Below, in pieces: positions 57,056 through 64,000 of a stretch of 64,000 bases of DNA (the stretch's first letter is position 1; every line of letters begins with the position of its first letter). Origin of the DNA: Cupriavidus basilensis (GTDB taxonomy: Bacteria; Pseudomonadota; Gammaproteobacteria; Burkholderiales; Burkholderiaceae). The stretch lies in assembly GCF_008801925.2 (NCBI RefSeq), contig NZ_CP062804.1, positions 682,001 to 746,000 on the forward strand, read 5' to 3'. Under the pieces are notes generated by a model. It ran no database searches, had not been told where the DNA came from, and worked only from the letters and a program-made list of their open reading frames with translations. Position numbers and translations under genes: made by a program.

Positions 57056-58706
57056 GTCCTGGACACTCCGGTATCGGATAGCTGATGGCAACCGTGGTGC
57101 CGCCCAAAGCATTGCGGGTGACCATGCAAGAGCCGCCCAGGAGGCTCGCCCGGTGGCGCAGGTTGTGAAGTCCCAGTCCCGAGGCACGCTCCATTCGTTC
57201 CTGATCGACGCCCATCCCGTCGTCACTGATGGAGAGCCTCTGCATGCCGCCTTCGTGCTCCAGGTCGATCCAGATGTGGCGGCCCTGGCTATATTTCAGC
57301 GCGTTATTGACGGCTTCCTGTGCCGCTCGGTAAAGGTTGATCTGCATCGGCGGATCCAGTAAGTCCACATTTGACTTGATGCGGAGCGTGCAATCTATAC
57401 CGTTCAGCGAGCGAGTCGTTTTTGCCAACCCTTCCAAGGCGACCGTAAGGCCATCAGATTCCATGGCGACCGGGTCCAGGCCATGGGCAATCTTGCGAGT
57501 CATCAAGGATGCCTGCTTCACCAGTTCGACGATGGTAGCCGCCTTCGCGGCGGCTGGATGGCTTTGCATCTGTAGCTCTTGATTCAAGGTGGCGCAGTAC
57601 AAACCCAAACTGGTGAGGTGCTGCCCGAGGCCGTCATGCAGCTCTCGGCCGATGAGTCTCTGCTGCTGATCGCCGACTCGGATCAGTTCCGTTTCCAGCA
57701 GACGACGTCGCGCCATCTCCTGCTTCAACTCATTGTTGGCCAGCTCTAAGTCCTGGGTTCGCTCTTGCACGCGCCGCTCCAGCTCGACATGGGATGCCAG
57801 CAGGAGGCTATGAATGCGCTTGGCCTGAGTATGCGCCGCCACCAGCAGCAGTCCGGTTACTGCCACGACATTCGCGAAGGCGCACCATCTCACGAGGCTA
57901 TCCACCGGGGATTGCGCGGCAAAGGGACCGGTGCCGTTCGCGGTGCCCCAGATGGCCACGATCGAGACCAGCAAGGTCGAGAGGCTGGTGCCCAAGTGAT
58001 CGAAGCGCAGAGCCGCCCAGATAGTGAAAGGAAAGATCGCCAACGCCGCCGGATAGTAGCTGTGCCCAGCAAGCTCGGTGGCGCCGAATATGACGTAACT
58101 CACCCAGAAGACCGCAATGGTCAGTCCGCACGCTTCCACGGCCTGCCTTGCGCAGCGGACAGGGCTGGGATACGAGAGCAAGCTGAGCAGCGGCGGGGCC
58201 ACCACGAGCACCCCCATCATGTCACCCAGCCACCATTTCAGAACGGCTGTGCCGTACTCGGTGACTGACACCAGGCCCCCTGCAAAGAGGGCGGTCGCAC
58301 CGATCAGCGCACTCACTGCCGTGCTGACTGTCGCGGCCAGGATGACGAAAGCTAACACGTCCTTGATGCGGTCCAGGGTGATCTGGAATTGGGCAGCCCG
58401 CTTTAATAACAATGCCGCCGTCAAGGTTGCCGCCGTCGCGCCGAGGCCGATCACCGCGGCCACTGGCAGGGGCACGCCCACCGACATGTTGGCCAACATG
58501 GAGCCAATGGCAATGCCGGGGGCAGCGGCGAAGCCCAAAACGAGCAGCGCAACAAGGGCGATGCCGCTGGCCGGCCATACCAGAGACACCGCACCGCCCA
58601 CTACCGCATAAGCAAGTCCCAGCTTTGCACCTGCGTAGTACGCCAACGCGACAAATCCGGTGCGAACGAAAAGGCTAAGCCTCGAGTTGCGCGGAATGAT
58701 GACCAT
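57036..58706 (-). CDS. MASE1-type sensor histidine kinase (HisKA_3)
   Basis: 556 residues. About eight membrane spans (about 10-300) form a MASE1-like sensory domain (VWPASGIALVALLVLGF is characteristic), then a coiled coil (about 310-345), a HisKA_3 dimerisation domain with the phospho-accepting H357 in GRELHDGLGQHL, and a HATPase with NALKYSQGR, SDDGMGVD and GLGLHNLRHRA. The ligand of MASE1 is unknown. ATG 58706 is preferred; a GTG four codons upstream (58718) is possible. Pairs with the overlapping NarL-type regulator gene. Confidence 0.92.
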   Translation of the reverse strand: MVIIPRNSRLSLFVRTGFVALAYYAGAKLGLAYAVVGGAVSLVWPASGIALVALLVLGFAAAPGIAIGSMLANMSVGVPLPVAAVIGLGATAATLTAALLLKRAAQFQITLDRIKDVLAFVILAATVSTAVSALIGATALFAGGLVSVTEYGTAVLKWWLGDMMGVLVVAPPLLSLLSYPSPVRCARQAVEACGLTIAVFWVSYVIFGATELAGHSYYPAALAIFPFTIWAALRFDHLGTSLSTLLVSIVAIWGTANGTGPFAAQSPVDSLVRWCAFANVVAVTGLLLVAAHTQAKRIHSLLLASHVELERRVQERTQDLELANNELKQEMARRRLLETELIRVGDQQQRLIGRELHDGLGQHLTSLGLYCATLNQELQMQSHPAAAKAATIVELVKQASLMTRKIAHGLDPVAMESDGLTVALEGLAKTTRSLNGIDCTLRIKSNVDLLDPPMQINLYRAAQEAVNNALKYSQGRHIWIDLEHEGGMQRLSISDDGMGVDQERMERASGLGLHNLRHRASLLGGSCMVTRNALGGTTVAISYPIPECPGHGRESV

Positions 58707-58718
58707 GGTTCGCTTCAC

Positions 58719-59250
58719 ATTCTGGGGACAGCCCCCGCGACGTCCAGCCGTTTTCTCGCTAGCCGCAAGGACAATACGCTCGCGAAATCAGGGTCCGCAG
58801 CACCTGTGGAAAATCACGAGTTTGCCCCGAATGGGTGCTAGACGAAGTGCCGCGACGATCCGTTGAATTCACCCTATGAATCTACGTCAGAACTCCCCTG
58901 TGCGGTAAGCGTAGCCGATGGATTCGATGAGATACAGCCCGGGTTGGACGCCAGGCGCCGTATGCGCGCGAGCATTGTCGTGTCAGGTTGCTCAGGACAG
59001 ATGGCACATGCAGTTGCGCATGAGCAAACGGATCGCTCTGCTCGCCATGCGGCAATACACGCGGCTGCGTGACATCGTTGACCTTGGCTGCCGTGCCCAA
59101 TAGGGCAATCCCCTAGCCCCTTTTCGGAAGAAGACCTTATTCATGCGCTTGACTTCAGCGCATACATTGGAGTCGTACAAAGCGGCGGCACCGGAACGAG
59201 AGGAATACGTTGCGGTGTTTTTGCAACCACCTGAAAAGGAGGTGAAAGAA
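58719..59250. other. Intergenic region between the kinase and the repeat-protein gene
   Basis: About 530 bases with no gene I can support; the short frames have no recognisable product. TTGACT at about 59152 is a possible -35 for the downstream gene, but no good -10 follows at the right distance. The last 20 bases hold a near-perfect ribosome-binding site (AAAGGAGGTGAAAGAA). Confidence 0.5.
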
Positions 59251-59508
59251 ATGGTAAAAACAGTATTACTGCTCGCTGCGGCGGGTGCGGCGCTTGGCGC
59301 CGGCGTAGCGTATGCCGGCATCGGCGCGCGGGATGTCTACACCGACGGCGCCAGCGTGTTGGGGCCGCGAGACCCATATTCAGATGGGGGGATGAGCACA
59401 AAGTTTGATGTCTATTCAGATGGGGCGAGAGTCACGGATAGACGAGACGTATTCACCGATGGCGCGAGAAACACCAGCCGCGATGGGCTGGTTGAGGGCA
59501 GCATGTAG
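59251..59508 (+). CDS. Small exported protein with 13-residue R-D-x-[YF]-[ST]-D-G repeats
   Basis: 85 residues. A signal peptide (about 1-22, ending AYA) is followed by almost nothing but four repeats with a period of 13 residues (one of 12): RDVYTDGASVLGP, RDPYSDGGMSTK, FDVYSDGARVTDR, RDVFTDGARNTSR, then a short tail. Each has D-x-[YF]-[ST]-D-G. AGGAGGTGA, about six bases before ATG 59251, is the strongest ribosome-binding site in the window, and an intrinsic terminator follows, so it is probably a well-expressed single-gene transcript. I do not recognise a named family. The D-x-Y-x-D-G loop recalls calcium-loop geometry, but that is only an idea. A second protein with the same repeat begins at 63769. 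Confidence 0.85.
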   Translation: MVKTVLLLAAAGAALGAGVAYAGIGARDVYTDGASVLGPRDPYSDGGMSTKFDVYSDGARVTDRRDVFTDGARNTSRDGLVEGSM

Positions 59509-59542
59509 GGAACGGCAGAAGCGTCTGCAAAAGAACATGTCG

Positions 59543-59570
59543 TCAGCGCTCAGCGCTCAGCGCTCAGCGT
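59543..59570. repeat. Heptanucleotide repeat, four copies
   Basis: TCAGCGC three times and then TCAGCGT, end to end, 35 bases after the repeat-protein stop codon. Confidence 0.9.
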
Positions 59571-59592
59571 TTACCGGCACAAATCAAGCATC

Positions 59593-59626
59593 TCCCCCGA
59601 ATAACAGCCTCGGGGGATTCTCTTTT
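59593..59626 (+). terminator. Intrinsic terminator of the repeat-protein gene
   Basis: TCCCCCGA (59593-59600), nine-base loop, TCGGGGGA (59610-59617), then TTCTCTTTT. Perfect eight-base GC-rich stem followed by a T-rich run. Confidence 0.85.
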
Positions 59627-59640
59627 ACTGCCTTCCCAGC

Positions 59641-59688
59641 AGACCAGCAGACCAGCAGACCAGCAGACCAGCAGACCAGCAGACCGCT
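59641..59688. repeat. Octanucleotide repeat, six copies
   Basis: AGACCAGC repeated six times with partial copies at both ends. Not in a supported gene. Arrays of this kind can change length by slippage. Confidence 0.92.
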
Positions 59689-60011
59689 GCCACTTGCAGG
59701 GGGCGGCAGCGTTTGCGGCGTGCCTATTTCGTCAGTGACTGCACCCTGCTGTTGCAGGACTGAAACAGATTGTGCGGTGAACCAATCCATTTGCGCCAGG
59801 AAGCCCTGACAAGAATGCGTCTAAGAGGTGGTGAGGTGGTTCACTTCAAGTGACTCTTGTTAGCCTTTGCGGCTCCGGAATGCGTTGCTGTCGACGGCTG
59901 CACGCGTGGCAGAAGGCCGGCGTATGGTCGCCGAGGGAGCCTATATGGCGAGGGTGTGTCCGCTCTCGTCTCGATGGTTCATCAAAGTCTCCTGATGAAG
60001 CGGCCCTATCC

Positions 60012-60938
60012 CTATGCCTTGCCACGTGCGCGCTTAGCCTTGGTGCCGGTGACATGCCGGACCGATTCGATAAAGCGCTGCACGCGTGGCGAGCGGTGCG
60101 CCGCCGAATACACGAACTCGATATCGACCCCATCGGTCAGGTCGGCCAGCGCGATGAAGGCGATGGTGGGCGGCGCGTGCAGCTGTGAGCTGGCGGGCAC
60201 CAGCGCGCAGCCCATGCCGGCGGCGACCAGCCCCAGGATGGTTGGCGTGTCGGTGCCGATCTGGACGATATGCGGCGTGAACCCGGCCTTGGCGCACGCC
60301 GCAATCAGCAGGCTGTGCTGCGCGCTCGACTTCTCGCGGTTGAACCACACAAAGCGTTCGCCGGCGATGTCGGCCAGCCGCCGCGCGCGCTTTGCCGGCG
60401 CGACATGCTGCGCCGGCACGGCCAGCACAAAGCGCTCCCGGTACAGGGCAATGCCGCTCAGGCTGGCATCGTCTGGCGTGCGCCAGGCCATGATGCCGCC
60501 GTCCAGCTCTGCGCCGCGGATAGCCTGTGCCTGTTGCAATGACAACAGCGGCTCGATGCAGAGCAGGATCTCCGGGTTGTGCTCCCGGAAGTGCGCAAGG
60601 ATCGCCAGCGTCACCGGCGAGGCCAGGTAGCTGGGCATGATGCCGAGCGAAAACGAGCCGGTCTGGCCCTGTGCAATACGATAGGCCCGGTCGCGTGCCT
60701 GTTCCAGCTGCAGCAGCGACTGCTTCGCGTCGTGCAGCAGGCTGGTGCCGGCATCGGTGAGTTGCACGCCCTTGGCATGCCGCTCGAACAATGGTGCGCC
60801 GATCGTCGCCTCCAGGTCCTGGATCTGCCGCGACAAGGCCGGCTGCGTGATGTTCAGCGCCCGGGATGCCGCAATGATGCTGCCTTCTTCCGCGACGGAG
60901 ATGAAGTAGCGCAAGTGCCGCGTTTCGATGTTTCGCAT
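60012..60938 (-). CDS. LysR-family transcriptional regulator
   Basis: 308 residues: helix-turn-helix with LRYFISVAEEGSIIAASRAL and ITQPALSRQIQDLEATIGAP, resembling the BenM/CatM/CbbR side of the family, then an effector domain and a basic C-terminus. Divergent from the PLP dehydratase gene with a T-N11-A dyad (60963-60983) between them, so that gene, and perhaps the transporter beyond it, is the likely target. Confidence 0.93.
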   Translation of the reverse strand: MRNIETRHLRYFISVAEEGSIIAASRALNITQPALSRQIQDLEATIGAPLFERHAKGVQLTDAGTSLLHDAKQSLLQLEQARDRAYRIAQGQTGSFSLGIMPSYLASPVTLAILAHFREHNPEILLCIEPLLSLQQAQAIRGAELDGGIMAWRTPDDASLSGIALYRERFVLAVPAQHVAPAKRARRLADIAGERFVWFNREKSSAQHSLLIAACAKAGFTPHIVQIGTDTPTILGLVAAGMGCALVPASSQLHAPPTIAFIALADLTDGVDIEFVYSAAHRSPRVQRFIESVRHVTGTKAKRARGKA

Positions 60939-60962
60939 GCTCTGCGGTTGCCTCTGAATGTT

Positions 60963-60983
60963 GCTATGCCTTGCAAGTATAGC
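60963..60983. promoter_or_regulatory. LysR operator candidate (T-N11-A) before the dehydratase gene
   Basis: GCTAT (60963-60967), eleven bases, ATAGC (60979-60983): a perfect inverted repeat with the exact T-N11-A spacing of LysR sites, 25 bases upstream of the lysR start and about 60 before the dehydratase start. Confidence 0.65.
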
Positions 60984-61044
60984 TTTGAGGCTCGATAGGC
61001 ATTTGACTGCATAGGTGGCGGGCTTCTACCATTCAAGGTTCTTC

Positions 61045-62013
61045 ATGCCAGAACCAAGAAGCGCCGCCATGCCCCATGCTGACAACGCCCTGCCCGTGAG
61101 CCTGCACATCGTCACCCCGCTGCTGCGATCCACGTCCTACTCGGCACGGCTGGGGCGATCGGTGTGGTTCAAGATGGAGGCGCTGCAGCCCCCCGGCTCG
61201 TTCAAGGCGCGCGGCATCGGCCATGCGTGCCAGACCTACAAGGCGTGGGGCGCAAAACGCTTCGTGTGTTCCTCGGGCGGTAATGCCGGCATTGCCGTCG
61301 CCTACAGCGGGCGGCTGCTTGGCGTGCCGGTGACCGTCGTCGTGCCCGAGACCACCTCGGCCGCGGCGCGCGAGCGTATCGCGGCCGAAGGCGCCGAACT
61401 GGTGGTGCACGGACGCGCATGGAGCGAGGCCAACGATCATGCGCTCTCGCTGATGCGCCCGGAGTATGCGTTTATCCACCCCTTTGACGATCCCCTGCTG
61501 TGGGAAGGCCACGCGACGATGATCGACGAGGTGGCCGCCGCAGGCGTCAAGCCGGGCGCGGTGGTGCTATCGGTTGGCGGTGGCGGCTTGCTGTGCGGCG
61601 TGCTGGCCGGGCTGGCGCGCAATGGCTGGCACGATGTGCCCGTCATCGCGGCCGAGACCGTTGGTGCGGATGCCTACGCCGCCTCGCTGGCGGCCGGCGC
61701 GCCGGTCGAGCTGCCCGCCATCACCAGCATCGCGACCTCGCTGGGTGCGAAGAGCCCTTGCGCCAAAGCGCTCGAGTGGGCAAAGCTGCATCCGATCGCC
61801 AGCGAGGTGGTCACGGACAAGGAAGCGGTGGGCGCGTGCCTGCGCTTTTTGGCCGAGCACCGGATCGTGGTGGAGCCGGCATGCGGCGCGGCGCTGGCCG
61901 CACTGGAGCGCAAGCCCGCCGCGGCGGCTGCGGCGAGCGACGTGCTGGTCATCGTGTGCGGCGGCGCCGGTGCCACGGCCGAACAGCTGCAGGCCTGGGA
62001 TTGCGCCGCCTGA
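61045..62013 (+). CDS. PLP-dependent L-serine/L-threonine dehydratase-like enzyme
   Basis: 322 residues, fold-type II PLP enzyme. The cofactor lysine is K54 in PPGSFKARG; the phosphate-binding glycine loop is SVGGGGLLCGV; SSGGNAGIAVAYSGR contacts substrate. It most resembles the short serine dehydratases without a regulatory domain, which make pyruvate or 2-oxobutyrate and ammonia. ATG 61045 has AAGG seven bases upstream; ATG 61069 is also possible. Lies between a divergent LysR gene and a convergent transporter gene. Confidence 0.88.
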   Translation: MPEPRSAAMPHADNALPVSLHIVTPLLRSTSYSARLGRSVWFKMEALQPPGSFKARGIGHACQTYKAWGAKRFVCSSGGNAGIAVAYSGRLLGVPVTVVVPETTSAAARERIAAEGAELVVHGRAWSEANDHALSLMRPEYAFIHPFDDPLLWEGHATMIDEVAAAGVKPGAVVLSVGGGGLLCGVLAGLARNGWHDVPVIAAETVGADAYAASLAAGAPVELPAITSIATSLGAKSPCAKALEWAKLHPIASEVVTDKEAVGACLRFLAEHRIVVEPACGAALAALERKPAAAAAASDVLVIVCGGAGATAEQLQAWDCAA

Positions 62014-62041
62014 CTGAAGCCCGTGGTCCGGCCCAGGCGCC

Positions 62042-63352
62042 TCAATACTCGTGGCGCAGGTGCCTGGCCTGGCGCGGCAGGCGCAGGCTGACCCCGAACG
62101 CCAGCGCCATCATCGCCGTCACATACCAGTAGAACGCCGACTGATGGCCGGCGGACTTAAGCGCCAGCGCCACGTACTCGGCCGAGCCGCCAAAGATCGC
62201 ATTGGAGATCGCGTACGCAAGCCCCACGCCCAATGCGCGTACTTCCGGGGGAAACATCTCCGCCTTCACGATGCCGCTGATCGAGGTATAGAGACTCACG
62301 ATTGCCAGTGCGATAGAGATCAGCACGAAGGCGGCGAGCGGGCTGGAGACGATCTGCAGGGCGTTCAGGAGCGGCACCGTGGCGGCTGTCCCCAGCGCGC
62401 CAAAGGCAAGCATATTGCTGCGCCTGCCAATGCGGTCAGACAATGCGCCAAACAGCGGCTGCATGCACATATAGACAAAGAGGCAGCCGGTCATCACCGT
62501 GCTTGCCGTCTTGATCGACATGCCGGCGGAGTTCACCAGGTACTTCTGCATATACGTGGTGAACGTGTAGAAGATCAGCGAGCCGCCGGCGGTATAGCCC
62601 AGTACGGTAAGGAATGCGGCCTTGTGATGCCGGAGCAGCGCGGTGAGGCTGCCTGCCTCCTTGTTGCCGCGCGTGGCCGCGGATGACGTTTCGCGCAGCG
62701 TGCGGCGCAATGCCAGTGCCACCACGGCGGTGAGCGCGCCGATCACAAACGGAACGCGCCAGCCCCAGCTCCGCAACTGCGCCTCATCCAGCAGTTGCTG
62801 AAGCACCACCACTACCAGCACCGCCAGCAACTGGCCACCGATCAGCGTGACGTACTGGAACGACGAGAAGAACCCGCGCCGCCCCTTGAGCGCAATCTCG
62901 CTCATGTACGTGGCCGTGGTGCCATATTCCCCGCCGACCGACAAGCCTTGCAGCAGTCGCGCCAGCAACAGCAGTGCGGGCGCCCAGTTGCCGATGGCGC
63001 CATAGGTAGGCAGGCAGGCGATCAGCAGCGAGCCGAAGCACATCATCAGCACCGAGATCAGCATCGAGGTCTTGCGCCCGTGGCGGTCCGCTATCCACCC
63101 GAACAGCCAGCCGCCGATCGGCCGCATCAGGAAGCCCGCGGCGAAGACGCCGGCGGTGTTCAGCAGTTGCGCCGTGGGGTCGGCCTTGGGGAAGAACGAG
63201 GGTGCGAAGTAGATGGCGCAGAACGCGTAGACGTAGAAGTCGAACCACTCGACCAGGTTGCCGGAGGATGCGGCAACGATGGCGTAGATGCGCTTGCGGA
63301 CGTCTTCGGGGGAGGGAGGCTGGAGCGGTGCTGGGCGAGGAGAGTCTGTCAT
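62042..63352 (-). CDS. MHS-family (KgtP-like) proton-coupled metabolite transporter
   Basis: 436 residues with twelve predicted spans. MHS signatures: [18 protein letters not shown] in the first span, [18 protein letters not shown] in the loop between spans 2 and 3, and [17 protein letters not shown] in span 4. Members import 2-oxoglutarate, dicarboxylates, proline/betaine or aromatic acids by proton symport; the substrate is not fixed. Converges with the dehydratase gene, 28 bases between stops. Confidence 0.9.
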   Translation of the reverse strand: MTDSPRPAPLQPPSPEDVRKRIYAIVAASSGNLVEWFDFYVYAFCAIYFAPSFFPKADPTAQLLNTAGVFAAGFLMRPIGGWLFGWIADRHGRKTSMLISVLMMCFGSLLIACLPTYGAIGNWAPALLLLARLLQGLSVGGEYGTTATYMSEIALKGRRGFFSSFQYVTLIGGQLLAVLVVVVLQQLLDEAQLRSWGWRVPFVIGALTAVVALALRRTLRETSSAATRGNKEAGSLTALLRHHKAAFLTVLGYTAGGSLIFYTFTTYMQKYLVNSAGMSIKTASTVMTGCLFVYMCMQPLFGALSDRIGRRSNMLAFGALGTAATVPLLNALQIVSSPLAAFVLISIALAIVSLYTSISGIVKAEMFPPEVRALGVGLAYAISNAIFGGSAEYVALALKSAGHQSAFYWYVTAMMALAFGVSLRLPRQARHLRHEY

Positions 63353-63768
63353 TCAGGGGGCGGCCGGGAACGTTCTGTTTTTTGTCATGGCAGTCTGGGG
63401 CCCGGGCAAGGGCGTGCAGAGTGTACCCATGCCCTACGCGCGGAAAGCATGATTTAAAGTCGCGCGGGCCAGTCGGGTTTTGCATGCGCCGATGGTGGTG
63501 GTGCCGCGACCCATCAACCGTTCATGCGCGGCCCGCGCGGTTTTCCGTTGTGAAAAATTCGACTGGAAGTAAGACGTTTAATTCATCCCAGGAATGATTC
63601 GTCGTGACTACACTATGTGCTTGTACCGCGCTGCTCAACGCATCGAACGCGTCGAACACGCGGTGCAGATCAAAAGGCGAAACAGACGACATGCGGGACG
63701 CAAGAATCCGCCTATCCCGCTCCACACTCAGTGGAAAGTGCCGCCCAATATGGAATTAAGCAGCAATC
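63353..63768. other. Intergenic region before the right-edge repeat-protein gene
   Basis: About 415 bases with no supported gene. It must hold the transporter promoter (leftward) and that of the repeat-protein gene (rightward). An AT-rich patch at 63555-63600 is the best place for the latter, but I cannot fix -35/-10 elements. Confidence 0.5.
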
Positions 63769-64000
63769 ATGAACAAGAAGCACTTCACGACCCTTGTTTC
63801 CGCAGCCGCCTTCGGCGTCTGCCTCCTGGCCGCAACGCAAGCCGGTGCAACGGGTCCGAAAGATAGCACCAACGCCGGCGACAAGTACGGCTACGCACTC
63901 CACAACGGCAAGCGCGACCCCTTCACCGACGGTGCCCGTGTTGGCGACCGCCGCGACCCCTTCACCGATGGCGCTCGCGTTGGCGACCGTCGCGATTCGT
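63769..64000 (+). CDS. Exported protein with 13-residue RDPFTDGARVGDR repeats (cut by right edge)
   Basis: Open from ATG 63769 to the end, 77 residues visible. Signal peptide of about 27 residues ending TQAGA, a linker (TGPKDSTNAGDKYGYALHNGK), then RDPFTDGARVGDR twice and the start of a third copy (RDS) at the edge. The repeat unit is 39 bases and the copies differ only at a few third positions, so expansion is recent. Same unit length and core (R-D-x-[YF]-[ST]-D-G-A-R) as the protein at 59251-59508. Only a weak ribosome-binding site is visible. Family not recognised; total length unknown. Confidence 0.8.
   Translation, partial: MNKKHFTTLVSAAAFGVCLLAATQAGATGPKDSTNAGDKYGYALHNGKRDPFTDGARVGDRRDPFTDGARVGDRRDS

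Larger units (their letters stand above)
59509..60011. other. Intergenic region with terminator and two short tandem repeats
   Basis: About 500 bases. Contains a heptamer array (59543-59570), an intrinsic terminator (59593-59626) and an octamer array (59641-59688), listed separately. An opposite-strand frame over the octamers would encode GLLVCWSA repeats and is rejected as a gene. Confidence 0.7.

Noticed and set aside
59584..59790. 68-codon minus-strand frame with GLLVCWSA repeats
   Set aside because: Created by the octamer array and terminator sequence; no ribosome-binding site and overlaps the intrinsic terminator.

Overview
The window is high-GC, densely packed bacterial chromosome or megaplasmid DNA, almost certainly from a Burkholderiaceae betaproteobacterium; Cupriavidus or a close relative is the best guess. 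The guess rests on gene types: Bug/TctC-type binding protein, many LysR regulators, fused indolepyruvate ferredoxin oxidoreductase, homodimeric AceE, and a NagAa-G-H-Ab type salicylate 5-hydroxylase with a NagR-like regulator. It is a taxonomic inference, not a database result. I found no tRNA, rRNA, CRISPR array, IS element or prophage.

Layout. 1-8.8 kb: left-truncated BvgS/EvgS-like sensor, peroxiredoxin-glutaredoxin hybrid behind an OxyR-like dyad, flavin disulfide reductase, YciI protein, a small membrane protein, 2-keto-4-pentenoate hydratase-family enzyme, BLUF photoreceptor, GTP cyclohydrolase I and an ArsN2-like acetyltransferase. 9-16.9 kb: cytoplasmic hybrid histidine kinase, ArsB-type transporter, PBP1A-type transpeptidase, alpha/beta hydrolase, VOC protein. 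17-22.4 kb: alcohol/aldehyde oxidation unit (AcoR-like sigma-54 activator, DUF779, AdhP, aldehyde dehydrogenase) with a canonical -24/-12 promoter. 22.4-35.3 kb: LysR plus indolepyruvate ferredoxin oxidoreductase, YnfA, 5'-nucleotidase, tandem paralogous lipoproteins, LysR plus MmsA, stand-alone pyruvate dehydrogenase E1. 35.5-45.3 kb: unknown small protein, a three-gene Tat-exported molybdenum hydroxylase (MoCo, 2Fe-2S, cytochrome c), divergent LysR, aconitase-superfamily fusion with the swivel domain first, Bug binding protein. 45.3-45.85 kb: repeat-rich non-coding block. 45.85-50 kb: salicylate 5-hydroxylase operon and NagR-like activator. 50-56.4 kb: RelE/Xre toxin-antitoxin pair, then LysR and a four-gene overlapping aromatic-acid-type efflux operon. 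56.4-58.7 kb: MASE1 histidine kinase and NarL-type regulator. 59-64 kb: a small secreted 13-residue repeat protein, LysR, PLP dehydratase, MHS-family transporter, and at the right edge the start of a second secreted protein built from the same 13-residue repeat.

Together the genes look like a catabolic/accessory region: oxidation of alcohols, aldehydes, valine-type semialdehydes, aryl pyruvates and salicylate, with several divergent LysR-operon pairs whose intergenic regions carry T-N11-A dyads. The most novel-looking item is the pair of exported repeat proteins (59251-59508 and 63769 to the edge), both built on R-D-x-[YF]-[ST]-D-G-A, for which I recognise no named family.
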